Assembly (NCBI GenBank): GCA_902800495.1
Contig: CADCET010000005.1
Span: 110,844-174,843 of the forward strand
From: an uncultured Prevotellaceae bacterium
GTDB taxonomy: Bacteria > Bacteroidota > Bacteroidia > Bacteroidales > Bacteroidaceae
Length of the DNA stretch: 64,000 nucleotides
Direction: 5' to 3'
Part shown: positions 7,582 through 16,471 of the stretch, one piece after another
How the letters are laid out: each line of letters opens with the position of its first letter
How positions within the stretch are numbered: the first letter of the stretch is position 1
Program-made: the position numbers and the translations under genes
Notes under the pieces: model-generated
The model's database searches: none
What the model was told of the DNA's origin: nothing
Seen by the model: only the letters and a program-made list of their open reading frames with translations

Positions 7582-8099
7582 TTTTTTTTGCCTGTGACGA
7601 TGCCGAGGACAGCATCTATCGTGGACATAGGTGTTACTTCATCTTCGACACGACCCTGCACCCGGCCCCCTGTCACCTGACGGCGGCTTTGGGCAATTCT
7701 GGTCATTTCCTCATCGTCAAGACCCGTATGGCACAGGGTGTGCGACATATCATGACCACCCGTAACTACGACCAGGCAACGGAGGATGTCACCCTGTCGA
7801 CCGTCAAAGAGACACAGACGAATTGCGAGTTAGGCGCCGGAGGGGCCATCATTATCGGACGCAGCAGTTATACGGGCTTACTCGTAGCCTACGAGGGACA
7901 ATGTGCTAACTGCCTCGACAACTACGGGGGCACTAACCATCCGCTGACGTGGACACAGAACGGTCAGCAGCTCACCTGCGCACGCTGTAAACGGTATTAT
8001 GATGTCAATAACGGTGTCGTGGCCTCAGGTGATGCGGGACGGCAGCTCTACATCTATAATGCTGCCTTTGATGGTGCCATTCTGCGGGCTTGGAACTAA
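7512..8099 (+). CDS. Cysteine-rich surface lipoprotein, Rieske-like fold suspected
   Basis: A 195-residue lipoprotein. The signal MRKKIVAILIAVANFSLF leads to a lipobox ending SLFFAC; acidic CDDAED follows, similar to the lipoprotein export signal that directs Bacteroidetes lipoproteins to the surface. The hydrophobic core AVANFSLFTLHSSLF is encoded by the GCGGTAGCAAAT plus TCTTCAC repeat arm. The carboxyl half has CANC (near residue 137) and CARC (near 160), then YYDVNNGVVASGDAGRQL, which resembles the end of a Rieske [2Fe-2S] domain, except that the two histidines expected in CxH and CxxH are absent and two CxxC pairs are present. It may bind zinc or another metal. A GTG at 7488 is in frame but lies in the array; the ATG at 7512 is preferred. 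Confidence 0.7.
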   Translation: MRKKIVAILIAVANFSLFTLHSSLFFACDDAEDSIYRGHRCYFIFDTTLHPAPCHLTAALGNSGHFLIVKTRMAQGVRHIMTTRNYDQATEDVTLSTVKETQTNCELGAGGAIIIGRSSYTGLLVAYEGQCANCLDNYGGTNHPLTWTQNGQQLTCARCKRYYDVNNGVVASGDAGRQLYIYNAAFDGAILRAWN

Positions 8100-8148
8100 A
8101 CGTTATCTTAAATTGTGTAAAAGTTTTGGCAGTTCCATAAATAAAGCG

Positions 8149-8156
8149 TAACTTTG
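8149..8156 (+). promoter_or_regulatory. Promoter -7 box for tRNA-Leu
   Basis: TAACTTTG followed by CACGCG, 14 bases before the tRNA. TTTTGGCAG around 8123-8131 could be the -33 element. Confidence 0.65.
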
Positions 8157-8169
8157 CACGCGATTTTTA

Positions 8170-8255
8170 GCCGCAATGGTGGAATTGGTAGACACGAGGG
8201 ACTTAAAATCCCTTGGCCAGTGATGGTCGTGCGGGTTCGAGTCCCGCTCGCGGCA
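8170..8255 (+). tRNA. tRNA-Leu (anticodon UAA)
   Basis: Class II tRNA of 86 nt. The D-arm region TGGAATTGGTAGACAC, anticodon stem GGGA-CTTAAAA-TCCC with anticodon TAA at 8204-8206, a variable arm, and T-arm GCGGG-TTCGAGT-CCCGC are all clear. The acceptor stem GCCGCAA/TCGCGGC pairs in six of seven positions; A6 faces C67. The discriminator is A (8255). CCA is not encoded. Confidence 0.95.
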
Positions 8256-8291
8256 CGAGAGATTATAATCCTATAAACGTTTTTACTTAAG

Positions 8292-9971
8292 ATGCAAAAA
8301 AGTCATTTTGTTCTTTTGTCAGCAGCAGGTCTTCTGCTTCTGACGTCATGCGGTGGCAAATTAGGCCCCCTTTCTGCCGACAACTTTTCTGTGACCCCTA
8401 ATCCGTTAGAGACTCAGGCCGGCAAAGTGCCTGCTACCATCAACGGTACATTCCCCGAGAAGTATATGAAGAAGAAGGCGGTCATTACCGTCACACCCGA
8501 ATTGCGCTATGCTGACGGCCAGGTGGCCAAGGGCGAGCCCACAACCTTCCAGGGTGAAAAGGTATATGGTAACAACCAGACTATCCTCTATCAGGTTGGC
8601 GGTCGCTACAATATCAAGACACAGTTCGACTATCTCGACTGCAACAAGGCTGATATGTATCTCTACTTCGTGGCACGCGTAGGTTCTAAACCTATGTATG
8701 TCCCTGCCGTGAAGGTTGCTGAAGGCATCCTGGCCACCAGCGAGTTATACAAGAATACGTTGAAGACCGCTCATGCAGCCATTGCTCCCGATGCTTTCCA
8801 GCGTATCAATGCCCAGAAGCAACAGGCTAATATCCAGTTCCTTATCCAGCAAGCTACGCTCCGTCAGAGCGAGCTGAAGAACAACTCCGTACAGGAGTTT
8901 GTTAAGCTGTTGGAGAAGATCAATAACGACCGTGAGGGTCTGAACCTGAAGGATGTTGAGGTCTCGGCTTACGCTTCACCCGACGGTGACCTCTTAATGA
9001 ACGAGAAGTTAGCTGCCCAGCGTCAGCAGAACACCCAGCAGTATGTTCAGCAGCAGCTGAAGAAGGCTAAGCTGGCCGACGCCACTATCGATGCCAGGTA
9101 CACGGCCGAGGACTGGGACGGTTTCCAGGAGCTGGTCAAGGCCTCCAACATTCAGGACAAGGATGTCATCCTCCGCGTTCTCTCTATGTACAAGGACCCG
9201 CAGGAGCGCGAACAGCAGATTAAGAACATCTCCAGCGCTTTCCGCGAGCTGGCCGACGGCATCCTGCCGCAGCTGCGCCGTTCGCGCATGATTATCAACT
9301 ACGAGACCGTAGGCCGCAGTGACGAGCAGATTCAGCAGCAGCTGAAGGCTGACCCCACGAAGCTCAATGTCGAGGAGATGCTGTATGCTGCTACGCTGAC
9401 CGAAGATGTTGAAGCTAAGGAGGATATCTACAAGCTCACCACCGAGGTCTATCCCGCTGATGCCCGCGCATTCAACAATATTGCCACGATGGAGTTTGCC
9501 AAGGGAAATCTGGATGCTGCCAAGAAATATGTTGAGCAGGCTCAGCAGGTTGGCGCTCAGCTGCCCGAGGCTGCCGCCAACCTCGGTATGATTGCTTTGG
9601 CCAAGGGCGACATCGCGTCGGCAGAGAATTACATCAGCCAAGCAACAGGTGCCAATGGTCTGGGTGAGATTTTAGGCAACCTCGACCTGGCCAAGGGCAA
9701 CTACGCTCAGGCCGAGCAAGACTTCAAGGACGTCTATTCCAACAGCGCCGCTTTAGCTCAGATCTTGAATAAGAACTACGCTTCTGCCGCAGTCACGCTG
9801 AAATACGTGAAGAATCCGGACGCCACCACTGACTACCTGAAGGCTATCCTCGCTGCACGTATGGGTAACACTGTCGACGCTGCCACGGCTCTGCGCGATG
9901 CTGTAGCTAAGGACTCCAGCTATGCCAAGTATGCAGCTACCGACCTGGAGCTGCAGAAGGTAGCCAAGTAA
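8292..9971 (+). CDS. Lipoprotein with OmpA-like middle region and carboxyl TPR repeats
   Basis: A 559-residue lipoprotein: MQKSHFVLLSAAGLLLLTSC is a signal peptide II with lipobox LTSC. Residues about 25-140 are strand-rich. The middle (ILATSELYKNTLKTAHAAIAPDAFQRI, then VEVSAYASPDGDLLMNEKLAAQRQQNTQQYV, near 220-250) resembles the OmpA carboxyl peptidoglycan-associated fold, where that segment is the conserved helix-strand-helix motif. From about 380 on, TPR-type repeats are visible (ARAFNNIATMEFAKGNLDAAKKYVEQAQ; PEAAANLGMIALAKGDIASAENYI). Homologues are widespread in Bacteroidales, but I know of no established function. It probably acts at the outer membrane as a scaffold. The next gene follows after seven bases, suggesting co-transcription, perhaps together with the tRNA. 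Confidence 0.75.
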   Translation: MQKSHFVLLSAAGLLLLTSCGGKLGPLSADNFSVTPNPLETQAGKVPATINGTFPEKYMKKKAVITVTPELRYADGQVAKGEPTTFQGEKVYGNNQTILYQVGGRYNIKTQFDYLDCNKADMYLYFVARVGSKPMYVPAVKVAEGILATSELYKNTLKTAHAAIAPDAFQRINAQKQQANIQFLIQQATLRQSELKNNSVQEFVKLLEKINNDREGLNLKDVEVSAYASPDGDLLMNEKLAAQRQQNTQQYVQQQLKKAKLADATIDARYTAEDWDGFQELVKASNIQDKDVILRVLSMYKDPQEREQQIKNISSAFRELADGILPQLRRSRMIINYETVGRSDEQIQQQLKADPTKLNVEEMLYAATLTEDVEAKEDIYKLTTEVYPADARAFNNIATMEFAKGNLDAAKKYVEQAQQVGAQLPEAAANLGMIALAKGDIASAENYISQATGANGLGEILGNLDLAKGNYAQAEQDFKDVYSNSAALAQILNKNYASAAVTLKYVKNPDATTDYLKAILAARMGNTVDAATALRDAVAKDSSYAKYAATDLELQKVAK

Positions 9972-9978
9972 AAGGCTC

Positions 9979-10974
9979 ATGAAGAAAGCACTCGCATATA
10001 TACTGTTCACCCTGATTGTGGTGTCTTGTTCCACTTCTGGCGGTACGTTCCGTATGAAGGGGAAGTTCAAGAACTTCAATCAGGGTGAACTTCTTGTCTA
10101 CAGCCTGATGGGGAAGGGGCGTATTGACACCATCAAGCTCACAGAAGGACGGTTTAATTACGAGGTGCCTCTTGAAGACACACTCCTGCTATCGGTAGTG
10201 TTTCCTAATTTCTCTGAGATTCCCGTCATTGCTTCCCCTGGTGCAACCCTATCTATGCAGGGTGACGCCTCGCACCTGCGTGAGGTGCAGATTGACGGCG
10301 ACGAGCAGAACCATCTGCTGACGGAGTTCCGTCTGCAGATTAACGAAGCAACACCGCCTGAGATTGAGAAGATGGCCGCAGATTTTATTACCGCCCATCC
10401 CGAGTCGCATGGCTGTTTATATGTGCTCAACAAGTACTTCCTTCTGAAAAACAATGCACCGTACGCCAAAGTCTATGACCTTTTGACGAAGATGCAGAAG
10501 GCAGCCCCCAGCCGACTGACCGCTCAATTATCCAGCCAGTTGTCTGGATTAAAACGTGTCAATGTGGGCGACCGCCTACCGAAAATCTCAGCAAAGACCA
10601 TTTCGGGTACGACGATTAGCACCGCCGATCTGAACGGCGACGTCAACGTCATTACCATCTGGTCGTCTTGGAACTATGAGTCGCAGGGCATACAGCGCCA
10701 ACTGCACCGTCTGAAGAAGAAGTACGGCCAGCGTCTACAGCTTCTCAGCATTTGTATTGACGGTAATCCTGCCGACTGCCGACAGACGGCACGACGCGAC
10801 TCTCTGACATGGCCTGTCGTCTGCGATGGCCAGATGTGGGAAACGCCCATCGTTTCTCAGTTAGGTTTCTTCGCTATTCCCGATGTCATCATCGCCGACC
10901 GCAGTGGTCGCATCACCGCCCGCCAGTTGGCAGGCGCTGCCCTTTATGATGAAATTGAGAAAAAACTGAAATAA
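9979..10974 (+). CDS. Thioredoxin-fold lipoprotein (DUF4369-like) without active-site cysteines
   Basis: A 331-residue lipoprotein with the lipobox VVSC (MKKALAYILFTLIVVSC). The amino half (FRMKGKFKNFNQGELLVYSL, IDTIKLTEGRFNYEVPL) matches the DUF4369 pattern often found fused to TlpA-like thioredoxins in Bacteroidetes. The carboxyl half begins VGDRLPKISAKTISG and continues VITIWSSWNYESQGIQRQL, where active family members read WASWCGPC. Both redox cysteines are missing here, so the domain cannot perform thiol-disulfide exchange in the usual way. The cis-proline loop (FFAIPDVIIADRSGRI) is kept. It follows the TPR lipoprotein by seven bases and may work with it. A structural or binding role is an inference. 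Confidence 0.8.
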   Translation: MKKALAYILFTLIVVSCSTSGGTFRMKGKFKNFNQGELLVYSLMGKGRIDTIKLTEGRFNYEVPLEDTLLLSVVFPNFSEIPVIASPGATLSMQGDASHLREVQIDGDEQNHLLTEFRLQINEATPPEIEKMAADFITAHPESHGCLYVLNKYFLLKNNAPYAKVYDLLTKMQKAAPSRLTAQLSSQLSGLKRVNVGDRLPKISAKTISGTTISTADLNGDVNVITIWSSWNYESQGIQRQLHRLKKKYGQRLQLLSICIDGNPADCRQTARRDSLTWPVVCDGQMWETPIVSQLGFFAIPDVIIADRSGRITARQLAGAALYDEIEKKLK

Positions 10975-11001
10975 ACCCTTTTCCGAAAGATTGGAATTTT
11001 T

Positions 11002-11019
11002 TACGTAAACCTTTACGTA
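11002..11019. promoter_or_regulatory. Perfect palindrome upstream of the polysaccharide utilisation locus
   Basis: TACGTAAACCTTTACGTA is an 8-2-8 perfect palindrome about 90 bases upstream of the -7 box at 11109. It lies in the 195-bp gap between the thioredoxin-like gene and susC. It could be a regulator site or part of a terminator for the upstream gene; there is no good T-run directly after it. Confidence 0.4.
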
Positions 11020-11108
11020 GATTATTTCAATTGTTTCATTCTCTTTTCAATTTGTTACATTGACTTGATTGTCTTTAGCAAAAATTGCGCCCTTTTTATT
11101 ATTTTTGT

Positions 11109-11116
11109 TACTTTTG
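11109..11116 (+). promoter_or_regulatory. Promoter -7 box of the polysaccharide utilisation locus
   Basis: TACTTTTG followed by CAGTC. The leader to the susC ATG is about 50 bases and A-rich (CACAAAAAAATAAATAC). Confidence 0.65.
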
Positions 11117-11169
11117 CAGTCAGTTTTGAAAGCTAAACACAAAAAAATAAATACTAACCAAAATCCTAA

Positions 11170-14100
11170 ATGACAAAAAAACTGAAAGAGATGATTCTTC
11201 TTGCGATATGCAGGAAATCGTCAAAAACATCGGTTCTGGCATTGCTTATGATGGCTTTTACTATGCCAGCATTTGCACAAGGACTAGTCAAGGGTACTGT
11301 CGTTGACACGGGCGGCGAGCCGGTTATTGGTGCAACAGTTGTTCAGAAGGACAACCGAAAGAATGCTACCATTACCGACCTTGACGGTAACTTCTCGTTA
11401 AAGATGCCAAATGGTAAGGGTACCGTTGTCGTGACCTATGTCGGCATGATTGAGAAGGAAGTAAAGGTCTCAACCGACAGAGCCGTCAAGGTTACTCTGG
11501 AGGAAGACAATGCCCAGATTGAAGAGGTCGTCGTCGTTGGTTACGGCCAACAGAAGAAGGCATCGGTTGTAGGTGCCATCACGCAGACGACAGGTGAAGT
11601 ACTTGAGCGTTCGGCTGGTATTGGCAGTGTCAGTGCAGCCCTCACAGGTAACTTGCCTGGTATTGCCACCATCGCTTCTTCTGGTCAGCCTGGTGAAGAA
11701 GATCCGCGTATCTACATTCGTGGTGCAGCAGCGTGGAACCAGGATGCACAGCCTCTGATTCTTGTCGATGGTGTCAAGCGTGAGATAAAGTCTGTCGATA
11801 TTACATCTGTCGCTACCGTATCGGTGTTGAAGGACGCATCTGCTACAGCCGTGTATGGTGTGGAGGGTGCTAACGGCGTTATCCTGATTACGACCAAGCG
11901 CGGTGTGGAAGGTAAAGCAAGAATCGATGTGGGCTTCAATGCTACTTTGAAGGCTGTATCTAAGCTACCTCGCAAGTACGACTCATACGACGGCTATATG
12001 TTACGTAATCAGGCTGTCGAGAATGAGCTTGCCTTAGGCGGAGCCGCTTCTTGGGCATACTATCGTCCGCAGACGTTCATCAACAACTTCCGCAACCAGG
12101 ATTATACTGTCAAGCCTCACTACAATGCAGATGGCACTTACCTCGGCGACTATAGCCAGGCAGAACGCTATCCGAACATTGACTGGCAGGAAGAGATGTT
12201 CAAGGATTTCGCTTTATCTTATAATACGAACCTTAATCTTTCCGGTGGTACTCAGTACGTCAAGTACTTCGTTTCTTTCGACTTCCAGAACGAAGGTGAC
12301 ATGACGAGAATTTGGGACAACCATCAGGGCTATGAAGGCGGTTATTCGTACAATCGTCTGAATGTACGTTCAAATTTGGACTTCCAGGTGACGAAGACCA
12401 CTCAGTTCAGAGTCAATCTGGCTGGTTCTAACGCCCAGCAGAAGACCCCACGTTATTATTATGGTAATAGTGGCGAGTGGTTCCAGCAGCAGAACTGGGC
12501 TGGTGCCTATCGTATGCCGCCTAACGTCTATCCGGTCCGTTTCGCAAATGGCGCTTGGGGTTATTCGCGTTTGGCAGCCTCTAACATGTCAAACTCTGCG
12601 ATGAGCGTTGCAACGTCTGGTTATGAGACAAAGTCTATTACGCATGTGTTCACCGACTTTGCACTCGAGCAAAACCTTGATTTCATCACAAAGGGTCTTG
12701 TTGCCCGCGGTACTATCTCTTGGGACAACCAGTTCAATGAAGGTGACCGTGGTATTTCCGACACCCACGTGACTAATACGGCATACATTCTCCCTGAAGA
12801 CGGTCAGATCATTTATGAGAATGAGATTGACGCTAAAACAGGTTTCGACTTCTATGAGAGTCGCGATTGGCAAACTCAGGCAGGTAATGTCAGCTACACA
12901 AGACGTTCAACCGAGATGTCGGTTCAGCTCTACTGGGGCCGTCAGCTTGGTCTCCATAACGTAACGCTCATGGGTAACTGGAAGCGTCGTATCTTTGCCG
13001 GTAACGCCGACCTTGAGAATCGCCGTGAGGACTGGGTCTTCCGTACCACCTATGATTTTAAGAGTAGGTATTTCGCTGAGTTCAACGGTGCTTACAACGG
13101 TTCACAGAAGTTCTCGCCCGACAACCGCTTTGTATTCTTCTGTTCAGGAGCTGCCGGCTGGATGGTCTCGGAAGAGAAATTTATGAAGAAGCTGAAGGAC
13201 AAGGGTATCATTGATATGTTCAAGATTCGTGGATCTATCGGTGAGATTGGTGACGACAGCGCTGGTGGAGATTTTGCTTACCTGACGGGCTGGGAGGTCA
13301 TTGGCCCCTACAAAATGTCTAGTGATGGTTCGAACAGCCCGTTCACAGGCTATAAGGAAGCTTTTATTGCCAATCCCGATCTTCGTTGGGCAACTGTATC
13401 GAAGAAGAACCTCGGTTTCGACTATGCCTTCCTCGGTGGTATGTTTGCAGGTAGTTTCGACTGGTTCCGCGATGACCGTTACGACATCTTCATCTTCGGT
13501 ACCGACCGTTCCGTGCCTTCTTACTATGGTGCAGCCAAGACTCCTGACATCAACAAGGGTGAGATCAAAAATTCCGGTTTCGAGTTCGAGGTTCGCTTCA
13601 ACAAGGTCTTGAAGAATGGCATGCGCTTCTGGGCAAACTGCAACTATACTTATGCACATAACGTGATTAAATTGAAGGACGACCCTGAACTGATTCCGAG
13701 TTACCGTAAGGCACAGGGTTATTCTCAAGGTCAGTACGTCTCATTCATCGACAACGGCTTTATTGGTACCTACGATGAACTCTATAGTACGCCTGAACGT
13801 GAGAAGGGCGACGACCAGGTTCTTATCGGCGACCACTATATCGTTGACTTCAATGGTGACGGTAAGATTGACGAGACCAACGACCAGGCTCCTTACGGCT
13901 ACACGGGAAATCCTGAGCACACCTACAATGCAACCATCGGTTGGGAGTGGAAAGGCTGGAGCTGCTTCGCCCAGCTCTATGGTGTGACGGGTGTCACCCG
14001 TGACGTGGGTCTGCCTTCTTTCGGCGATCAGCTTCTGACAGTATATGATAATGGTACCTGGTGGAATCCTGCTGACGGTTCGGGTGATGTCGTTCCGCCA

Positions 14101-14376
14101 CGCTTCAACACACAGGTTTACTATAACGACGGTACACAGTACCTCTACGATGGTTCATACTTCCGCCTCAAGAACGTAGAGCTTGCTTATACGTGGACGA
14201 AGGGTTGGATCAAGAAACTTGGCTTTACAAGTCTGAAGATTTACCTGAATGGTAACAACCTCTTGCTGATTACAAAGATGCCTGACGACCGTGAGAGTAA
14301 CTACGGATGGAGTGGTGGTGGCGGTGCTTACCCCACTGTCAGACGTTATAACTTAGGATTCAAGCTTTACATTTAA
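11170..14376 (+). CDS. SusC/RagA-type TonB-dependent outer-membrane transporter (first pair)
   Basis: A 1068-residue glycan importer, working with the SusD-like lipoprotein encoded next. The signal peptide ends AFAQ near residue 37. A CarboxypepD_reg-like domain follows (VKGTVVDTGGEPVIGATVVQK, then TDLDGNFSLKMP), then the TonB box region IEEVVVVGYG near 117-126, the plug (LTGNLPGIATIASSGQPGEEDPRIYIRG; LILVDGVKREIKSVD; VSVLKDASATAVYGVEGANGVILITTKRG), and a 22-strand-type barrel ending RRYNLGFKLYI. All features of an intact SusC are present. The substrate cannot be read from the sequence. The SusD gene starts 15 bases downstream; transcription is from the box at 11109. Confidence 0.95.
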   Translation: MTKKLKEMILLAICRKSSKTSVLALLMMAFTMPAFAQGLVKGTVVDTGGEPVIGATVVQKDNRKNATITDLDGNFSLKMPNGKGTVVVTYVGMIEKEVKVSTDRAVKVTLEEDNAQIEEVVVVGYGQQKKASVVGAITQTTGEVLERSAGIGSVSAALTGNLPGIATIASSGQPGEEDPRIYIRGAAAWNQDAQPLILVDGVKREIKSVDITSVATVSVLKDASATAVYGVEGANGVILITTKRGVEGKARIDVGFNATLKAVSKLPRKYDSYDGYMLRNQAVENELALGGAASWAYYRPQTFINNFRNQDYTVKPHYNADGTYLGDYSQAERYPNIDWQEEMFKDFALSYNTNLNLSGGTQYVKYFVSFDFQNEGDMTRIWDNHQGYEGGYSYNRLNVRSNLDFQVTKTTQFRVNLAGSNAQQKTPRYYYGNSGEWFQQQNWAGAYRMPPNVYPVRFANGAWGYSRLAASNMSNSAMSVATSGYETKSITHVFTDFALEQNLDFITKGLVARGTISWDNQFNEGDRGISDTHVTNTAYILPEDGQIIYENEIDAKTGFDFYESRDWQTQAGNVSYTRRSTEMSVQLYWGRQLGLHNVTLMGNWKRRIFAGNADLENRREDWVFRTTYDFKSRYFAEFNGAYNGSQKFSPDNRFVFFCSGAAGWMVSEEKFMKKLKDKGIIDMFKIRGSIGEIGDDSAGGDFAYLTGWEVIGPYKMSSDGSNSPFTGYKEAFIANPDLRWATVSKKNLGFDYAFLGGMFAGSFDWFRDDRYDIFIFGTDRSVPSYYGAAKTPDINKGEIKNSGFEFEVRFNKVLKNGMRFWANCNYTYAHNVIKLKDDPELIPSYRKAQGYSQGQYVSFIDNGFIGTYDELYSTPEREKGDDQVLIGDHYIVDFNGDGKIDETNDQAPYGYTGNPEHTYNATIGWEWKGWSCFAQLYGVTGVTRDVGLPSFGDQLLTVYDNGTWWNPADGSGDVVPPRFNTQVYYNDGTQYLYDGSYFRLKNVELAYTWTKGWIKKLGFTSLKIYLNGNNLLLITKMPDDRESNYGWSGGGGAYPTVRRYNLGFKLYI

Positions 14377-14391
14377 TTGCGTATATCTATT

Positions 14392-16410
14392 ATGAAATAT
14401 TATAATAACATAAAATCCCTTTTGGGTGGTTTGCTGCTCGTTCTGGGCAGTGGTGCTTCCTTCACTTCTTGCACCGATTGGCTTGACAAGGATCCTGAGT
14501 CTATCGTAGCAGAGGATGAGGCATTCAAGAACTATCGCAACTTCCAGGGATATATTGAGGAGATTTATAGTCTGATTCCTGATAAGGAGAAGGTCAACTA
14601 TTGTACCTCATGGAACTTCGGTGATGATGCCGTACACAACCCTGAAGGCTATGCACACATGGATCATCAGGTTGACCTCGGCAACTATCGTAACTGGCTG
14701 AGCAACAATCAGTGCTGGCTGAATGGCGACAGAAGTTCTCTGTGGAAGAACTCTTGGTATTGCATCCGTAAGTGTAATATGGGTATTGAGAAAATCAGGT
14801 CCCTTGTAGGAACCGACGAAGAGCGCGACCTGTTGCTCGGACAGATGTATTTCTTCCGTGCATGGTGGCACTTCGAGCTGATGTGCTATTTCGGTGGTCT
14901 GCCCTACATCGACAAGGCTTTCGAGGCAACAGACATCCCCGAGCTTCCGCGTCTTTCGTTCCAGGAATGTGCTGATCGCTGTGCTGCAGACTTCGAAAAG
15001 GCTTACGAGCTGCTTCCCATAGAGTGGGATGAGACCTTGGCCGGTATGCAGACTTCAGGTAAGAATGACCTGCGTGTCAACAAGTTCACGGCGCTCTGCT
15101 ATCTCGGCAAGTGCTACCTGTGGGCTGGTTCTCCGCTCATGAAGGAGTTTGAGAAGACCAAGAACGGTGGCGTAGCCCAGCTGTTAGGCGCCAGTTCCAA
15201 CGGCAAGACCTATGACTATGATAGGGAGTACTGCCAAAAGGCAGCCGAGACATTGGGTAAGGCACTCGAAATGGTTCACAAAGGAACTGTCAGCTACAAG
15301 CTTGCTGAGTTCAAGTATTCCAACATCTACGACCATGAGCGCGATGAGAATGCTGAGTCTTGCTACTCGGACATCTTCTATACCTACAAGCAGGATTGGC
15401 TCCAGCCGGGTTCTACAGAGGCTATTTTCCGTGGCTTGTCTCCCGATGGAAACACTTCTAACTGGAACTGCACCAAGATCTTTGGTCCGAAAGTGGCAGG
15501 TCTCGTGGCTCACGATAAGATTATCCACCACCCGACAGCCAACCTCATCGACCAGTACGGTATGGCTAACGGACAGCCCATCTATCTTGTCAAGAATGGC
15601 GAGTATGTGCTGAACCCGGAATCTGGCTGGGATCCTGAGCATCCTTACAAGAACCGCGATCCGCGTTTCTATCACGACATCGTGTTCGACGGTTTCCACT
15701 ATGTGCTCAGTACCGACCCCTTGAATTCCGACCAGAAGAAACTGGAGTATTGTGATCTGTACACGGGCGGTGCCATGCGCTCTATCGCCGATGCCAGCAG
15801 CACGGGTTATTTCATCCAGAAGCTTGTGCCTCACCAGTGTAACGAAGGCGACAAGTGGTACGATGCATGGGGCGGCGGTGGTCCTTTACACACCTATCTC
15901 CCGTATATGCGTCTTGCTGACATCTATCTGATGTATGCAGAGGCAAGAGCAGCTATCGCATCAGGTGCCGCTGACATCAAGGCCAAGCCAGAGTACTGCC
16001 CGTCACTGTCTGCTGTTGATGCCATCAATGCACTCCGCGACCGTGTCAACTCTTCCGACTATCCGATGGAGCATGTACAGCCCCAGTTCCTTGACACCAG
16101 GGAGCATTTCATCGACGAGGTGCGTCGCGAACGTGCCGTTGAGCTTGCCTTCGAAGGCTTCCGCTGGTGCGACTTGCAGCGTTGGCTTCTCCTGACCGAG
16201 CCTCCTTACACCGTAAAGTACTCTCACGAGTTCGAGCGTTTGGAAGCAGCCTCGTGGTTTAAGGATCACGATCCAAAAGACGCAAAGGTTGGTAACTTCC
16301 ACAAAAAAGATCTGATTGCCCGTCATTTTGAATCGAAGCACTATTGGTTCCCGCTACCTGATAAGGATACCTACCTTTATGTAGGATTCGACCAGAATCC
16401 CGGATGGTAA
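14392..16410 (+). CDS. SusD/RagB-type glycan-binding lipoprotein (first pair)
   Basis: A 672-residue lipoprotein that caps the SusC barrel and binds glycan. The signal (MKYYNNIKSLLGGLLLVLGSG) leads to lipobox FTSC, followed by TDWLDKDPESI, the typical SusD start. Carboxyl RagB/SusD features include YLPYMRLADIYLMYAEARAA, FIDEVRRERAVELAFEGFRWCDLQRW and the ending NPGW. The ATG at 14392 was chosen; TTG at 14377 is in frame but a poor start. It is larger than average (about 550 residues), with an extended middle region. An array of heptads (16413-16461) follows its stop. Confidence 0.93.
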   Translation: MKYYNNIKSLLGGLLLVLGSGASFTSCTDWLDKDPESIVAEDEAFKNYRNFQGYIEEIYSLIPDKEKVNYCTSWNFGDDAVHNPEGYAHMDHQVDLGNYRNWLSNNQCWLNGDRSSLWKNSWYCIRKCNMGIEKIRSLVGTDEERDLLLGQMYFFRAWWHFELMCYFGGLPYIDKAFEATDIPELPRLSFQECADRCAADFEKAYELLPIEWDETLAGMQTSGKNDLRVNKFTALCYLGKCYLWAGSPLMKEFEKTKNGGVAQLLGASSNGKTYDYDREYCQKAAETLGKALEMVHKGTVSYKLAEFKYSNIYDHERDENAESCYSDIFYTYKQDWLQPGSTEAIFRGLSPDGNTSNWNCTKIFGPKVAGLVAHDKIIHHPTANLIDQYGMANGQPIYLVKNGEYVLNPESGWDPEHPYKNRDPRFYHDIVFDGFHYVLSTDPLNSDQKKLEYCDLYTGGAMRSIADASSTGYFIQKLVPHQCNEGDKWYDAWGGGGPLHTYLPYMRLADIYLMYAEARAAIASGAADIKAKPEYCPSLSAVDAINALRDRVNSSDYPMEHVQPQFLDTREHFIDEVRRERAVELAFEGFRWCDLQRWLLLTEPPYTVKYSHEFERLEAASWFKDHDPKDAKVGNFHKKDLIARHFESKHYWFPLPDKDTYLYVGFDQNPGW

Positions 16411-16412
16411 TC

Positions 16413-16461
16413 AATTGACAATTGATAATTGGTAATTGATAATTGAAAATTGATAATTGAA
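16413..16461. repeat. Heptanucleotide array AATTGAT-type x7
   Basis: Seven units (AATTGAC, AATTGAT, AATTGGT, AATTGAT, AATTGAA, AATTGAT, AATTGAA) fill nearly the whole gap between susD-1 and susC-2, beginning two bases after the stop. There is no inverted partner. Confidence 0.85.
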
Positions 16462-16471
16462 TATTAAGATT

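Noticed and set aside
8170-8255. Pseudo-tRNA because of an acceptor-stem mismatch
   Set aside because: Only one A-C pair is imperfect; all arms, the anticodon loop and the promoter are intact, so the gene is probably functional.
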